This document shows positions 34,745-46,664 of a stretch of DNA of 64,000 nucleotides, piece after piece. The position numbers and the translations under genes are program-made. Position 1 is the stretch's first letter. Each line of letters opens with the position of its first letter. The stretch comes from Mycoemilia scoparia (Eukaryota > Kickxellomycota > Kickxellomycetes > Kickxellales > Kickxellaceae), in contig JANBPU010000020.1 in the NCBI GenBank assembly GCA_027575805.1, positions 99,415 to 163,414 of the forward strand, given 5' to 3'. The notes under the pieces were generated by a model. It had not been told where the DNA came from and searched no databases. It saw only the letters and a program-made list of their open reading frames with translations.

Positions 34745-37639
34745 CTAATCTAAAATAAACCCACCACCGGTGTCAAATACTTCATCATCGCTCTTATTGC
34801 TCTTCGACTCCTTTTCGTCGTCGTCGTCATCATCATCAATATTAGAAACAACTGGTTCCTTTTCTGAAGATTTGGTAGGAAGCTTATCTGTCCCTCGGTG
34901 CTTTTTGAATATCTGATCAACCTCCATGCCTATTTGCAAACCCCTGATGAAGTTTCTCCACAGCGCCAATGCTCTAACATATTTATCTTTTGCAAGCCTC
35001 TCTCTTTCCAAATCACTAAGCTCTCGACATGCCTATAACATCCACAGATTCCAATCCTTACAAGTTATCTTTATTTTAAAAGTTTTGGTTAATATTGAGC
35101 TGAAACTTACATCCAACAACAGCTGCTCAGATTCCTTTGCCACGATAACTCCTTGAACAACAGGAATAACCCGATTTTTTCTAAAATCGAAGCCAACAAC
35201 CGCTTCTGCACAATCTATACCATATCTCTTGCAGAGCTTTATTGCTCCCTGGACTATAATTATAGTCGTTTTAATATTTAGCCTGAAATTTAAAATTGCC
35301 GCGCCGCCATATAATGCCTGCATTTGCATTCTTACCTTTTACATGGGCACCTCCAGCAGGAACCATTGATGGCTGAAACACATCTAGGCGACCATAACTG
35401 TCCTTTGGCACACATCCCTACACACATGGCAGCACAAAATATCGGTAGCATCATTATTCTGTACACTGCTGCTACCAATAGTATGCTTGCTATGGCTCGC
35501 AAGTAAATAAAATACATACATTGTCTACAGCTGGGGGCACATATACTGCAGTTTGCCATTCTCCAAACAAAAGGGACCCTTTAGTTTCGCCCTCTATATC
35601 CGTATTACTACCAGAATTCCTTTCATCTACCCCTCTCTTTCTACTGGATGACTTTAGCAGCATCTTGGTGGGCTTTTCCCCAGGCTATTCTCGTATTCCA
35701 AATACCCGAATGTGTCATCACATGGTTCAGGGACAATACAGCGGCACGCTATTATTGTGTATAGAGTCTGAGCTTACCTTAATGCACCTTCCCAGCCTCA
35801 GCCATTTGGATGCAGAATACAACTACATCAACAATTATCAGATATTATAAAAACAGGTAAAGCCCTGCATATATGGGGACAACCTGCATTATAGCAGCCC
35901 TAAACTCTCACCTTCTGGACACATGACCTCAGGTACACGGGTTCGCCACGAACATAGCCAATTACGGGTTCTTTTGGATACAACGCCTGCGTCTTTCCAA
36001 TATGCCTTTCAAGCACATAGAGAGGGTGTCCCATGAATCCCGTTATTGTAGTGGGCAATTTCTCAATGACCCCCATTGCCTCAAACCTCTCTTGTTCTCT
36101 TTTATCGATGGCTGATGGCTTCGGATTCTTCCACATTTGGAGAGAAAGATCCCACCAATCCTGTGCAAATGGGACTATGCCCTTGCCCACCGCTCTCTTT
36201 CGTGCTTTTAGAGTAACCGTGTTGAATGCTGGGCAATACCTGCGTGTAATATCGGCGGAGTGGCACCGGTTATCGAAGCCAACAGCGTATATCATGTCTG
36301 CATTGCTTGTTGGCTTCGAGGATTGATGCTTGGAGAACCTAGATTTGCAAGCAAATCGGCTGGCAGTTTCGATTCCAAGACTGTTGGGATTAATAACAAT
36401 CCAGTCCTCATCGATCGGCGAATACACTTCACACCAGTACTCTGCACAGGTGCCCTCGCTACTCTCTGGATTTTCTGGGTACGTTGGATAAATGTTTGTA
36501 CAAAGGCGTGACAGATACCCGCAACCACGGAGTAGCGCAACGACCATCACAGATCTTTCCCACGGTTCAAATACTATCCCGTTGTTAATTCTGTCTATTA
36601 ATTGCTCTGTATAGCTTTCTTTTGGGTCTTGGGTCCCTGTAACAGTCCGGAACCCTTTGATTCCAAGCGATCCCAGAAGTGATTCAAGAGTCGATAACCA
36701 TGTCTGATTCTGTGGGCGTTTTTTTGTTTCTGGTGACCCTGATCTGTTGGATTTAATGGCCCTGTCAATACTATCGGTGGATCCTAACGAAAGAACAAGT
36801 CCCTATACATGTCAAAAATTACTGCTGTTAAAAAGAGCCCATGACAAAAAATGGCAACTGTCAACAAGCAGTATGGTGAAATATACCTGAACGCATGGAT
36901 CATTGGCCGCAGCACACATGTACAAGCTTGAACACAAAACGCACAAGGTGTGGATCTGGTTAAAATACAATTTTGTGGCAAGTTCCTTTCTGGAAACAGC
37001 GTTGTCCTTTCTAAAACCATATAAATAAATATGTCAGCAACACAATATCTCCACCACATGTATATCTTGGCATCTGCTGCTTATTTGGGCTATAGTTACT
37101 TTGAGTTGTTTTGGTTGGTCTCGGATCCAAAATCGAGTTCAACAGTACTCATAGGAAAATCTTCGTCCGAGCCATTGGCTTTTTCAACCGATATTGCTGG
37201 CTCTTCCGACAAGAACTCGTCTTCGCTTTCTTCATAGTCATCGAGTGCAGATGCAATTTTAGATATGTCAAAGTCGTCACTGAAAATTGATACAGGCTCC
37301 TTCGCTTTGGCATCTTTACTCTGCTCTTGTTTTTCATCGTCTCTCTCTTCGCTTTCTTCGTCTTCTTCAAACTCAAAATCATCCGAGTCCTCAAAAAAGG
37401 CATCATCATAGTCATCCAATCCATTTAAAATCTCTACAAGGTGATTAAAATAATAAGATTGATATATAAATACAATGAGGCATTTTTAACCACCTTATCG
37501 ATTCCAAGTAAATACCTGCTGGACTTGACACGTGTGATGGTGATATTTGCGTTTTATCTAATTCATTTGGTTCGAGTTTTCTCTTTTTACCAGCATTTGG
37601 TGTTAAACATGGTGGATTGGTAGCATTCTGGTCAGGCAT
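34745..37639 (-). CDS. RAD4: Rad4/XPC nucleotide-excision repair damage sensor
   Basis: Recognises distorted DNA and starts global-genome nucleotide excision repair with Rad23. Nine exons join in phase: 37639-37516, 37433-37100, 37010-36887, 36802-35912, 35822-35778, 35684-35520, 35417-35336, 35253-35111 and 35032-34745, giving 731 aa. An acidic disordered N-terminus is followed by the transglutaminase-fold domain (CAEYWCEVYSPIDEDWIVIN), BHD1 (GHPLYVLERHI), BHD2 (FGEWQTAVYVPPAV) and BHD3 (YGRLDVFQPSMVPAGGAHVK, then CAEAVVGFDF). The C-terminal tail has an Asp run. An in-frame extension upstream of the ATG lacks another ATG. Two MITEs lie in the 5' flank. Confidence 0.93.
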
Positions 37640-37839
37640 TTTAAATATACCATAGCGACAAAATATCAGCCTACCCTCTTGTGCATTTTCATCAGTCGAT
37701 CTTAGTTCCACGTAGTTATTGGTTTTTCTTGATGGGTTTCCACTATGGGTTGGTTCCACACATTCGATACGTTTGTTTTATTTGCTATCATGGAATCGGA
37801 ATAATACGCACATAAATGAATTTTATCTATTTACAACTC

Positions 37840-37960
37840 ATATGGGAGATAATTTTTGAAGGGTGAAAGTTTACTAGTAAAACTGGACATCCATTTGACT
37901 ATGATTGCCCCTATAAACACTAACCACCAAAATTCATCCTTCAAAGATTATTACCCATAT
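37840..37960. mobile_element. MITE-like element, subfamily 2 (copy E)
   Basis: 121 bp, inverted relative to copy D. The best-preserved copy: ATATGGGAGATAATTTTTGA on the left, and its mirror ending CCCATAT on the right. TA at both borders, about 200 bases upstream of the RAD4 ATG. Confidence 0.82.
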
Positions 37961-38483
37961 GTTGGGTCTATATCGCAGAGAGGGAATGGAATCTTATTAC
38001 ATTTACAGACTAAAAATCGATGATGAAAACAACTTCAAACAAGAATTTCTGAAGTTATTGGTGAAAGCTCCATTGTAAGTGTATAAATTTTCAGAGCTAT
38101 ATATACTATATAGACATAGTTTTTACATAGATACAGACAATCATGTTGATATTAATTAATATTTTCTTCATTATTGTTCTTTTTAATATATTATAGCATT
38201 TGGTCGAATTTGATAGTAGTGCTATCAATACAAGCCAGATATTATATTATATGGGGTATTCTCTGGCAAGCTCGAAGCCCTTTACCCTGGTAATTGGATA
38301 CTCTGAAAAGCACTTGAATCTTTTGAAACCCCAAACCACACTTTTTGACTTGAACCTGTAAAGTACCAATTTTGGCTGAGGATTTATCTATAAATTACTT
38401 GGAATTTATAGCTCTGTGATTCAAATTGTCATGAATTTCTTTGTATTCATGCCAAAACAAACATTACAAAGACACAAAGTATA

Positions 38484-38591
38484 ATATGGATGATTATTTT
38501 TGAAGTGTGAAAGTTTACTAGTAAAAGTGGACATCCACTTGGCTATGATTGCCCCTATAAATATTCACCCTTCAAAAATTATTGCCCATAT
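38484..38591. mobile_element. MITE-like element, subfamily 2 (copy F)
   Basis: 108 bp in the same orientation as copy E. It shares TTTACTAGTAAAA.TGGACATC and GATTGCCCCTATAAA, with an internal deletion of about 13 bases. TA at both borders. Confidence 0.8.
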
Positions 38592-39239
38592 TTTGCAAGA
38601 GAAAAATCCATCGGATCCTTCTTCTCCATTTCGTGCTAGCCGATGATGATGATGATGGCGCTTGTGGAACTATATAGAATGCACACAATTAACCCCACTC
38701 TATTTCTAATAATAATTTGGCCATGATAATCATTAAAATAAAATATCGCTCTTATTACTATTACCGACAAGTATCCGGACTGATAACCGGGAGAGTATGG
38801 CGATCAGCCCCAGCCCAGGAGCCATCATGAGTGTGATTTACTTGTGGATATATTGAGCCAAATTGGCATAATATAGAAGCGGGCTCATGGATTTGTTTTT
38901 GAATAGCTGTTATGATCAAGCTTCGGGAGGTACAAAAAGAGCAATAATATAGCGCCATAGATTAGAGTGCAATTTCAGCATTTATCCAAGACAGCGACCA
39001 CATTAAGGTTGGACCGTACAGACACATATTAGATTATATTAATTGTTATAACACAGAGCACGTCAGAATGTGGTGAAAAGACTACAGCAAAACAACAAAA
39101 ATAATAACTACACCACTTGGAGTACAAAAATACAAACAACAAAACCAACAAAGGTTTAATTGACATCATCTGGAGGATACAGATGCTCCACGATTATGTA
39201 GGAAGAACAGAAGGACAAGCATCCACGTGGCTATAATCA

Positions 39240-40388
39240 CTAATCACATTTTTCTGAGATGAACGAAAAAACACTCTTAGTGGATAATGATGATGAGGAT
39301 GATAGCTTATGCTTTGCTGACGTTGTATCATGGAAGCCATGTTTGTGTCTTTCCAAGTAACTGGCAATTGAACCAAGCGTCGCAGTGTTAGGCAATACCA
39401 GCTTGACCTGGGGATGAAAATCTATAGAGCGATCATGCGGGCTTTGTGGCCCAAAATCCCAATTGCGGGCTATACGAATAACAAGTTGGTGGTGGGTCCT
39501 TGAAAACCATCTTCTGGTCGATACTAGCTGTTGGGACAAGTGAGGCCGGCGCCACTCAATACCCCGGCAAGTGTAGAGCTCACTGACCAAACAAGAAGTG
39601 TATGTCAGCTCGCCCTGAGACAGAGAGCAAACAGGAATGCTTTGGTGGTTATTAAGCCAGTCTATTATCTCTGAGCGAGTCCCAAAAACGGCAAACATCG
39701 CTGGACCGCTGGGTGACAAGCTGATATGCTTCAGGGATTGCGGAGTGACACAGTAGCCACCATACGGCAAGCCAAAGGTGCCCTGTAAGAATCCATACTT
39801 TGTGTGAGCCATAGTTTCTTGATAAAGGAAGGAAATTACCAGAAAGCTAATTACAAGGAGAAATAAAAGGGACAAAGGAGTGGTGGTCATGAGGTAGCCA
39901 AAAAGAGGTACCACCACAGTCAGAAGGCACTTGAGAATCAGAAGCATTGGGACGAATAGGCAAGGTATAGAAAAAGAGTACATCATCAGGCACAACGCTG
40001 GCCTGGGCGCAACGGGAAATGAAAAGGCCAGGCATGAAATAAGCAAGGCCTGGGTAATGGTATACGGCCTGAATAAGGGGGGGAGACAGAAGGGCATCCA
40101 TGCGAAAACCCATAGATGGGAGACGAAGTGATCACCAGCGCATTCAGACAAGCATCCTCCTGCAGCTAAAAAATAAAGCGCTGTCAAGAGGCATACACAC
40201 ATCGCAAGCCACAATGGGCCACTGGCGTCATATATGCTAGACACAAGTGAGCCCAATAACCGCCATAGCCACAGAACATGGGGCGGGACTGCTGCAAGCC
40301 AAAGGAAAGGAGCTCGCTGCTTTGGAATGCCCGGCGAGCCTGCTGCGGTGTATGGCAAGAACAAGGCGGCCAGTCTGAAGAAGGACAC
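39240..40388 (-). CDS. Unrecognised multipass membrane protein
   Basis: An open frame of 382 codons. Residues about 1-210 hold five or six hydrophobic segments (for example LLTALYFLAAGGCL and LLFLLVISFLVISFLY); the C-terminal 170 residues are soluble (FAVFGTRSEIIDWLNNHQSI, YLERHKHGFHD) with a final Ser run. The frame has no ATG at its 5' end: it opens at a GTG after a stop, and the first in-frame ATG is near residue 62. A 5' exon or a later start is therefore likely. A TATA-like ATTTAAAT at about 40488 and a short upstream reading frame (8 codons) precede it. Coding is supported by length and by alternating membrane/soluble character, not by homology. Confidence 0.45.
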   Translation of the reverse strand: MSFFRLAALFLPYTAAGSPGIPKQRAPFLWLAAVPPHVLWLWRLLGSLVSSIYDASGPLWLAMCVCLLTALYFLAAGGCLSECAGDHFVSHLWVFAWMPFCLPPLFRPYTITQALLISCLAFSFPVAPRPALCLMMYSFSIPCLFVPMLLILKCLLTVVVPLFGYLMTTTPLSLLFLLVISFLVISFLYQETMAHTKYGFLQGTFGLPYGGYCVTPQSLKHISLSPSGPAMFAVFGTRSEIIDWLNNHQSIPVCSLSQGELTYTSCLVSELYTCRGIEWRRPHLSQQLVSTRRWFSRTHHQLVIRIARNWDFGPQSPHDRSIDFHPQVKLVLPNTATLGSIASYLERHKHGFHDTTSAKHKLSSSSSLSTKSVFSFISEKCD

Positions 40389-41840
40389 CGTAGCTATGGC
40401 TTATTTATTGTCGCCGATTGAGTGCATTGGCAAGCACTGAGGGGACAAACGGCTCTTTTAAAACAGCTGAATGCTGGAGCTGCGATTTAAATATGCGAGG
40501 ATCCGCAAATAACAAAGGCCCTACGCCACCTCAAACTTGGGAGGAAAACCAAAACAAACTGCACAAAGCATGGTGGGACAGTTTGGCAGCATTGGGCACA
40601 AGGTGCCAAGCGAGGCGAGTTGCACAAAAGTTGGTGGAGAGAACAGAGCCAGCTGGGCCCAATCGCCAAGGGACAATAATGCGAGACACGAGACTGGCTT
40701 GGAATGGAGCTGGGAAGGCAATGTGATGTATCTGTGTGCGGGGCAGTGGCAGTAGTAGGAAGGCTTCTCCACAAATGCGAGGAAAGGCGGAGTGCGTGGG
40801 GACGGGGAGATCATGGCCATGGAAGGCGGGTGGGGTTCTCTAGAGAACACTACAGTGCCAGCCATTGTGCTAGCAGATATGCCATGCACAGGAAGGCGTG
40901 TACACACAGTCAGCGCCCATTGACTTGACTACTTTGACCTGGAATGGCAGCAGAGTAGCATAATGCAATGCGCTAGTGCCTATCCATTCCACACCTGGCG
41001 GCTCTGGGTCTCAAAACCAAGTCAGCCACGCATGGCACACAGAATCTCCCCACGCCCAGTGCTGCATTTGCAGAGCCAGGCCGTCGCATACTTGGGATCT
41101 CAAGGCTTAAGGGCAAGAGGTGGGGAACAGAGGGCGATACAGCGGGTCAATCGTGAAGACCAGCCAGGCACAGGACAGGACAGATGGAGTAGGGGAGGAA
41201 AGGCGATGTGGCGGGGTAACCAGGAAGACAAGGACACAAGAGTCCAACCAAAAATCTGGACAAAAGCCTGCTCTGGCATGGCATTGTCCTACGTTGATAT
41301 ATTGCACCACCCCTCGTCTCGTCTCGAGAGGAAGGATCGTCTTGGCGAGCACACTGCGGCGCCTCTTTGGTATTTATCACTCCACTCCCATTTATATACG
41401 CATACATGCGACTTCGCATCAACCCTCTCCCCATTTTGTTGCCCCACACACAAAAGGCACATACAATCGGCCTTCCATTCACCACGCGGGCGACTCTCCC
41501 ACTCAGCCCACTCATGCTTGGTTATATTTATATCTTGCTTCCAGCCCGCCTCTACTGCTGGCTTACTTATTATCTCAGTTACCTCTTTGCCCCACTTTTT
41601 CAGCTCACTTTCTTTTTCCTTTCTATTTTATTTTATTTGCCCTGTCAAATTCTCCGGGCTACTGCTTTGCTTGACCAACCTCTATCTCCCCACCTCTTCC
41701 AGCCGTGGTCCCTCGCAAGATTTTACAGCTAGAACTGCTTGTCTGCCTTGTTGGCATTTCACACAAGAGCACACAATCACCTACCTTGCTCATTCCTCCC
41801 ACCAATTTGCTACATACTTCCACCCTAACTCTATAATACA
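40389..41840. other. Long promoter/leader region of the Mig1-like gene
   Basis: 1.45 kb, more GC-rich than the rest. The last 450 bases are pyrimidine-rich. Frames of up to 293 codons on the plus strand reach the ATG of the zinc-finger gene but read as translated CT-rich leader, not protein. Confidence 0.55.
41391..41398 (+). promoter_or_regulatory. TATA-like element of the Mig1-like gene
   Basis: TTTATATA lies 443 bases upstream of the ATG, followed by a long CT-rich stretch, which implies a long pyrimidine-rich 5' UTR. Confidence 0.4.
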
Positions 41841-43259
41841 ATGACCATCGCCACTGCTACAACCAGTGTTCCGCGCGAGGAGGTCCCTCGCCCATACAAG
41901 TGCCCTATGTGCCCGAAGGCCTTTTTCCGACTTGAGCATCAGACCCGCCATATCCGCACCCATACTGGCGAAAAGCCCCATCAGTGCATATTCCCTGGCT
42001 GTGGGAAGCGCTTCTCGAGGTCTGACGAGCTTACAAGGCACCGCCGCATCCACCAGAACGGTTCTAATAGCAAGCGTGAGTCTCGACTTGCTCGCAAGCG
42101 TGGCATGCGAAGCCTGCTCACAATCAGCACAGCTGAGCCCACTCCTGGCGACTACTCGCCATATGTTCCTGCTCCCCACACTGCACGTAACTGGCAGGCG
42201 CCCTCGCATACTCACCATGTGGTCCCACCAATGCCACGCAGTGCAGGTTCATGGTGCCAGTCCTTTGATCAGAGTCAGCAGTATCACCAGCAGCAACAGT
42301 ACTACGGTCATGGGCATCATCAATACCAGCATGGCCACCACCATCACCACCACCCATATGTGCAGCAGCAGCAGCCATCGCCCTCTATTCAGCAAGGTAT
42401 GGCACGTCGCCGCCAGCCTGCACCATTGACATCCTTGCCTCCACGCACGGCGCTTGGCCTCGACCTTGCCTCACCATTTAGCTCTGCTACAGCCACAGCC
42501 AACGACTGTAGTGACGACGGAACTGGCGCAATGACGAGCAAATTTACCACGCTATCCTTGCCAACCACGCCAATCAAAAACTCAACTTTTCCTGAGCCAC
42601 ATCACAACAACACTAGTAACGGCAACAGCAGCAATGTGCATATCCATGCTCATGCTTCGCAATATGCTTCTGCCCACAAACCGCATACTGCTCGCCCTGA
42701 AGTAACACACTGGACATCGCCAGGGCTGAGCTCCGCTGCTTCAACCGCTTCAAACTCCAGCATGGCAACCCTAACGTGCACCATAAACAATAACGATCCA
42801 ACTCAAGAAAAGAATCACATACCTGCACGGCCTCGGTCTGCATCTGGCTCGACCCCCGCCACGCATATTCTTCGCAGTTCAGCATTCTCACCTTCCTATC
42901 GCTCAAGCTCCGCCAGTAACATCAAGGCTCCGGCCTCTCCCCACTCATCTGACTTGCTCTCCCTCCCATCAAGCACACTACTGACCAGAAATCACCACCA
43001 GCCACAGCAGCAGCAGCAGCACCATCAGAAGCTTCAGACACCAATGACTGCTCCAGCACACAAAACTTCATTTTCATTCAACTCCTCAACGCCCCCACCA
43101 GCTGCATCACAGTCCTCTTTAACGCCTTTGAAGCCACCGCTTGCTGGCTACATGCAACACCCAAGCTCCGCAACGACGTCAATACAAGATATTTTGAATT
43201 GCGAGACTGGTCGGGAGGCCCGGCGTCTGCACCTCTCACTCCCTGACCCATTCAAATAG
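41841..43259 (+). CDS. Mig1/CreA-type C2H2 zinc-finger repressor
   Basis: Expected to repress genes for alternative carbon use when glucose is present. Single exon, 472 aa. Two C2H2 fingers sit at the extreme N-terminus: C21-C24-H37-H41 and C49-C54-H67-H71. The recognition helices (FRLEHQTRH and SRSDELTRH) and linker HTGEKPHQC match Mig1/CreA, which bind GC-rich boxes. A basic patch follows ([12 protein letters not shown]). The remainder is Ser/Thr/His/Gln-rich and disordered, with poly-His and poly-Gln runs. The C-terminal [17 protein letters not shown] resembles the conserved CreA repressor tail. The long leader upstream may carry translational control. Confidence 0.88.
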   Translation: MTIATATTSVPREEVPRPYKCPMCPKAFFRLEHQTRHIRTHTGEKPHQCIFPGCGKRFSRSDELTRHRRIHQNGSNSKRESRLARKRGMRSLLTISTAEPTPGDYSPYVPAPHTARNWQAPSHTHHVVPPMPRSAGSWCQSFDQSQQYHQQQQYYGHGHHQYQHGHHHHHHPYVQQQQPSPSIQQGMARRRQPAPLTSLPPRTALGLDLASPFSSATATANDCSDDGTGAMTSKFTTLSLPTTPIKNSTFPEPHHNNTSNGNSSNVHIHAHASQYASAHKPHTARPEVTHWTSPGLSSAASTASNSSMATLTCTINNNDPTQEKNHIPARPRSASGSTPATHILRSSAFSPSYRSSSASNIKAPASPHSSDLLSLPSSTLLTRNHHQPQQQQQHHQKLQTPMTAPAHKTSFSFNSSTPPPAASQSSLTPLKPPLAGYMQHPSSATTSIQDILNCETGREARRLHLSLPDPFK

Positions 43260-43796
43260 ACTGCATGCATAGATCAACACATGTTAAATCCGCACTATTT
43301 TCCCTTTCCTTTTACTATATAATATTTAATATCTCCTATACTCACTTGCACATATCGCCCATGTCTGATGCGAAGAGTCGAATTTGGGCTAGTATGCTAT
43401 ACCAGCTATGATTGCTGCCAGATATTTTTCAGCTATGAACATCGCAGTGGTTTATGTGTGCGTTTGTTGTATTGATCACAGTTCCCTCAATCAGCAACAG
43501 CTGCAGCATAATCACTAATAATCACCCCAATGTATTTCTTTTAATAATGTTATAGTTCTAGTTTGAAATATTACCGCTACTTTGGCCTTTCAGAGGGAAA
43601 GAAGCCAGCTTGGCTATACAATTGGTTTTTGAGAGGGCCCATATTTGAAAATTACATTATATAATAACAATAATAATATAGCTTTTCCTTGCATTCACAT
43701 GTAACAGACTAAATTGCACCTCATTTGATTTTTGGAGTATAGGTTAAATTATTTAATGTGTGAAGAAGTATCAAAAACTAAAAAATATATGATAAG
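43260..43796. other. Convergent intergenic region
   Basis: 537 AT-rich bases between the 3' ends of the zinc-finger gene and the chitinase. No gene seen. Confidence 0.5.
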
Positions 43797-46664
43797 TTAA
43801 TAAGGTGTAATAAAGGCCAGGAACGGGTCTGGCATCTGCATTTCAACTCCCAAGGGCTCAGCAACAACGTGGATCTGGAAGCTTAAGGCCATGCTTGATC
43901 CTGGTTCTAATTCTGGGATGGAGCGTATTTCGTACACTTTTCCATCCAAGTCTTGTATTTGGTTAAATTCCTCAAGAACGATCTGGTCGACTGAGAGCTT
44001 ATTTCCTGGCGAGGATTCTGTCCCGTTGTTGCTCAAAGGGGTTGTGATCTGGATTTGGTTCGCTGGATCCTCTTTGTTCTCTTCCTCCTCAACGTTTCTG
44101 TACCTGGCACGACGTCTTGAGAATATGGCCTTGACGTCTGGCTCTATGTCGACTGGGTCTATCAACTGACCGCGGGATGTGCCCCTAAGTTCATATCCCT
44201 TGGGAAGCTCAAAGCCAATTCTCCAGCTAGCGGGGATGGGGTTATTACTAAGAGTTCTGACTCTCAGAAGAACCTGCATGTCTGTACCCTCATGGTTAGA
44301 GCTGACCGGAACAAAGTTAAACTCGGCAAGCATTGGTGTTATTTCATTGCTCTCAACATGAGGCGCAACCTGGATCTCATCCTCGCCGCTGATCTTGTTT
44401 CCATCAGCAAGAATCTTTTGCAAAGGGCTTTGGATCCTGCCTGCTACGCCCGCCACTCTGTTATTGGCCATTTTGGCTTGGCGGGGCCCATCTGGTGAGT
44501 TCCACAGTCCGGGATCAAGATTCCACAGCATTTCGAAGTCTGTGGCTTGACGAGAAAGCATCATAAGACTTGGCTCGCTAACAAATGCCAAGTGATCGAC
44601 TGGCCGAGCAAACCCGACAAGTCTAGAGATAGACGCTGGCTTGCCATTGCTTGAAGTACCGTCGAGTGTTGAATTGCCGGAGCTACTGTTTTCTTCGGTT
44701 ACGCTGGCTGGTGCTTCGTCCTGACTGGCTCTTGAGGAACTTGCTTGTGTCTCGGCCTCGCTCTTGTTATCGCTGCCAGACGCGGGATCACAGGTTTGAA
44801 GAGGACGACCCTTTATCCAGTCGCAGGTAATGAGATCTGGAGAAACATTGAAGCAAGCAACATCTGGGCTGGCGCTGCATTTGCGCATGACCCAGCGACC
44901 AAACACGCAAGTACCAAAGTGATGGCCATTGCAAGTATAACCTTCGTCCGAGCATTCGGCTCCCTCGACAGGGCATACCGTCCTTCCGACGGGTGGCATC
45001 GACTCCATAACAAGGTTTCCTGTGTTGTTCTTGACGCTTGGGTTTTCTGGCCCTATGACCAATGGCTCAGCCACTGATTGGGGTGGAATAGTGACTGGTA
45101 CACTGGCACTGGATGCTTCCTGGCTGCTTTGAGGTACCACCTTGATTGGAGTGCTGACTGGACTAGATGAAGAGAATGGAATGATCCTGTTGCTACCCCC
45201 ATCGTCTGTTTTCGACATTTCATTGCTGCTGCTGATGCTGCTGTGGTGTATTGACTGCGTGGGTGAGTTGGCAGCGGCTGAAAGAGGACTGTCAGAGGAA
45301 GAGCTACTTGTATCTGGTATACCAGCAGGAGTAGATATAAGGCTACCATCCGTGTTTTGGCTGATAGACGAGATGGGACTGGATGATGTTGTTTGTGGCT
45401 CTGCCTTTTCTATGGCTGTTGCTGAATCTAAAGATTGGTTTGGCTGCTCTTGGGTCGACCCTTGTTGTGAAGGTGTAGCTGGTGCAAGAGATGGGTTGGC
45501 AACAGGGCTGGATGTCTCGTCCTTACGAGAAGCCTCGGTCTCTGGCTTGTGCTCTGGCTCCTCGTGGGGGTGATGAGTCTCTGGCTTAGGCTCAGGCTCA
45601 TTGTGAGGGGGCTGGGTTTCTGGCTCCTGATGATGCTCACTCACTTGTTGTTCCACAGCCTGGCCAAGGATATCGTTTATATGATCCAGATAGTTCTTTT
45701 CCCCAACCCTATTTTGAGTAGCTTGGGATGCATCCCACATAAAGACACCACCAAAGGTTGGATATTTGTTTTTAATTTCGGGAATTATTCTTGAAATGGC
45801 TTCTGGGTCGACGTATCCGGTACCGGCAGCTTGTGGAGAACCTGGAATACCCAGGTATATCTTGACATCCGGGTTCATGGAGCGTGTTTTTGCCCACTTG
45901 TCCCAGTCATCAAAATTAAAGCGATCCGGGAAGTACTGGGCATTGCACCAGTTGTTGTAGAACTGAACAAATAGCATGTCAAGCCATGAATGGTCAATGA
46001 TGGGACCCAGATAAACATCTGGGAAGGGACATTGGGGTGCAGCGGTGATATAGAATTTGCGCTCAGGGCGTTCAGCGAACCTTTCTCTCAAGCGATGTAC
46101 AAAGGCGGAGTATCCGACAGACGAACCTCCCTCAATATCAAGATCAACACCATCAATGATGGCATCCTCAAATGGGCGTCTATCAGCCTTTCCGCCCATA
46201 AACATGTCCCAAATCCGGTCTGCAAACTGGGCTGCCTCCTCGTCATTGTTGAACCCATAGCTACCAGCCGCACCACCAAGACTTAGCAGCACAATCTTCC
46301 CCTTTTCCTGGCATTGCTTAATGCCTTTTCCAGTATCTGGGCAGTGCAAAAGGCTAGAATCGTTGAAGGTAGTTTCACAGGCATTTGCAAGGTTGAGGCC
46401 AGGCGGCGAATCTGAGCCGGCATTGAAAATGTTGAGGAACGATACCAGATATATATCCGAAGTGTCATAGCTGCAGTACTCCTCAATGGCCTTTTGTCCT
46501 GGTACGCCTGGGTGAGTGGCGCCAAAGGAGTTTTGGCCCCAGTAAAGACCAACATTGTTGCTCCTGTTAATGTCAAAGACGCGAGCAAATGCGGAATGGG
46601 GGAGGATAACAACAAGTCCCGTAAGAACGGTGAGGGCTACTCCCCACATCTCAATACCAAACAT
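43797..46664 (-). CDS. GH18 chitinase with CBM19-like module and extra C-terminal domain
   Basis: Secreted class III-type chitinase for wall remodelling or cell separation. Single exon, 955 aa. A signal peptide (about aa 1-27) precedes the GH18 barrel, which starts NNVGLYWGQNSFG. SLGG at about 128-131 and the catalytic DGVDLDIE (171-178, proton donor E178) are intact. A long Pro/Glu/His/Ser/Thr-rich linker (about 340-555) leads to a six-or-more-Cys CBM19-like chitin-binding module (about 558-625, CPVEGAECSDEGYTC). A further 200-odd residues at the C-terminus (about 760-955) look like a beta-rich domain (SWRIGFELPKGYELRG, SMALSFQIHVVAEPL) that I do not recognise in yeast Cts1. No GPI signal. 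Confidence 0.92.
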   Translation of the reverse strand: MFGIEMWGVALTVLTGLVVILPHSAFARVFDINRSNNVGLYWGQNSFGATHPGVPGQKAIEEYCSYDTSDIYLVSFLNIFNAGSDSPPGLNLANACETTFNDSSLLHCPDTGKGIKQCQEKGKIVLLSLGGAAGSYGFNNDEEAAQFADRIWDMFMGGKADRRPFEDAIIDGVDLDIEGGSSVGYSAFVHRLRERFAERPERKFYITAAPQCPFPDVYLGPIIDHSWLDMLFVQFYNNWCNAQYFPDRFNFDDWDKWAKTRSMNPDVKIYLGIPGSPQAAGTGYVDPEAISRIIPEIKNKYPTFGGVFMWDASQATQNRVGEKNYLDHINDILGQAVEQQVSEHHQEPETQPPHNEPEPKPETHHPHEEPEHKPETEASRKDETSSPVANPSLAPATPSQQGSTQEQPNQSLDSATAIEKAEPQTTSSSPISSISQNTDGSLISTPAGIPDTSSSSSDSPLSAAANSPTQSIHHSSISSSNEMSKTDDGGSNRIIPFSSSSPVSTPIKVVPQSSQEASSASVPVTIPPQSVAEPLVIGPENPSVKNNTGNLVMESMPPVGRTVCPVEGAECSDEGYTCNGHHFGTCVFGRWVMRKCSASPDVACFNVSPDLITCDWIKGRPLQTCDPASGSDNKSEAETQASSSRASQDEAPASVTEENSSSGNSTLDGTSSNGKPASISRLVGFARPVDHLAFVSEPSLMMLSRQATDFEMLWNLDPGLWNSPDGPRQAKMANNRVAGVAGRIQSPLQKILADGNKISGEDEIQVAPHVESNEITPMLAEFNFVPVSSNHEGTDMQVLLRVRTLSNNPIPASWRIGFELPKGYELRGTSRGQLIDPVDIEPDVKAIFSRRRARYRNVEEEENKEDPANQIQITTPLSNNGTESSPGNKLSVDQIVLEEFNQIQDLDGKVYEIRSIPELEPGSSMALSFQIHVVAEPLGVEMQMPDPFLAFITPY

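Larger units (their letters stand above)
37640..39239. other. 1.6-kb intergenic region with two MITE-like elements
   Basis: AT-rich, holding the RAD4 promoter and MITE copies at 37840-37960 and 38484-38591. A GAT trinucleotide run occurs near 38643. No gene supported. Confidence 0.6.

Noticed and set aside
40963..41844. 293-codon plus-strand frame before the zinc-finger gene
   Set aside because: It overlaps the zinc-finger start and translates a CT-rich leader with few stops. The frame beside it is similarly open, and there is no domain or protein-like pattern.
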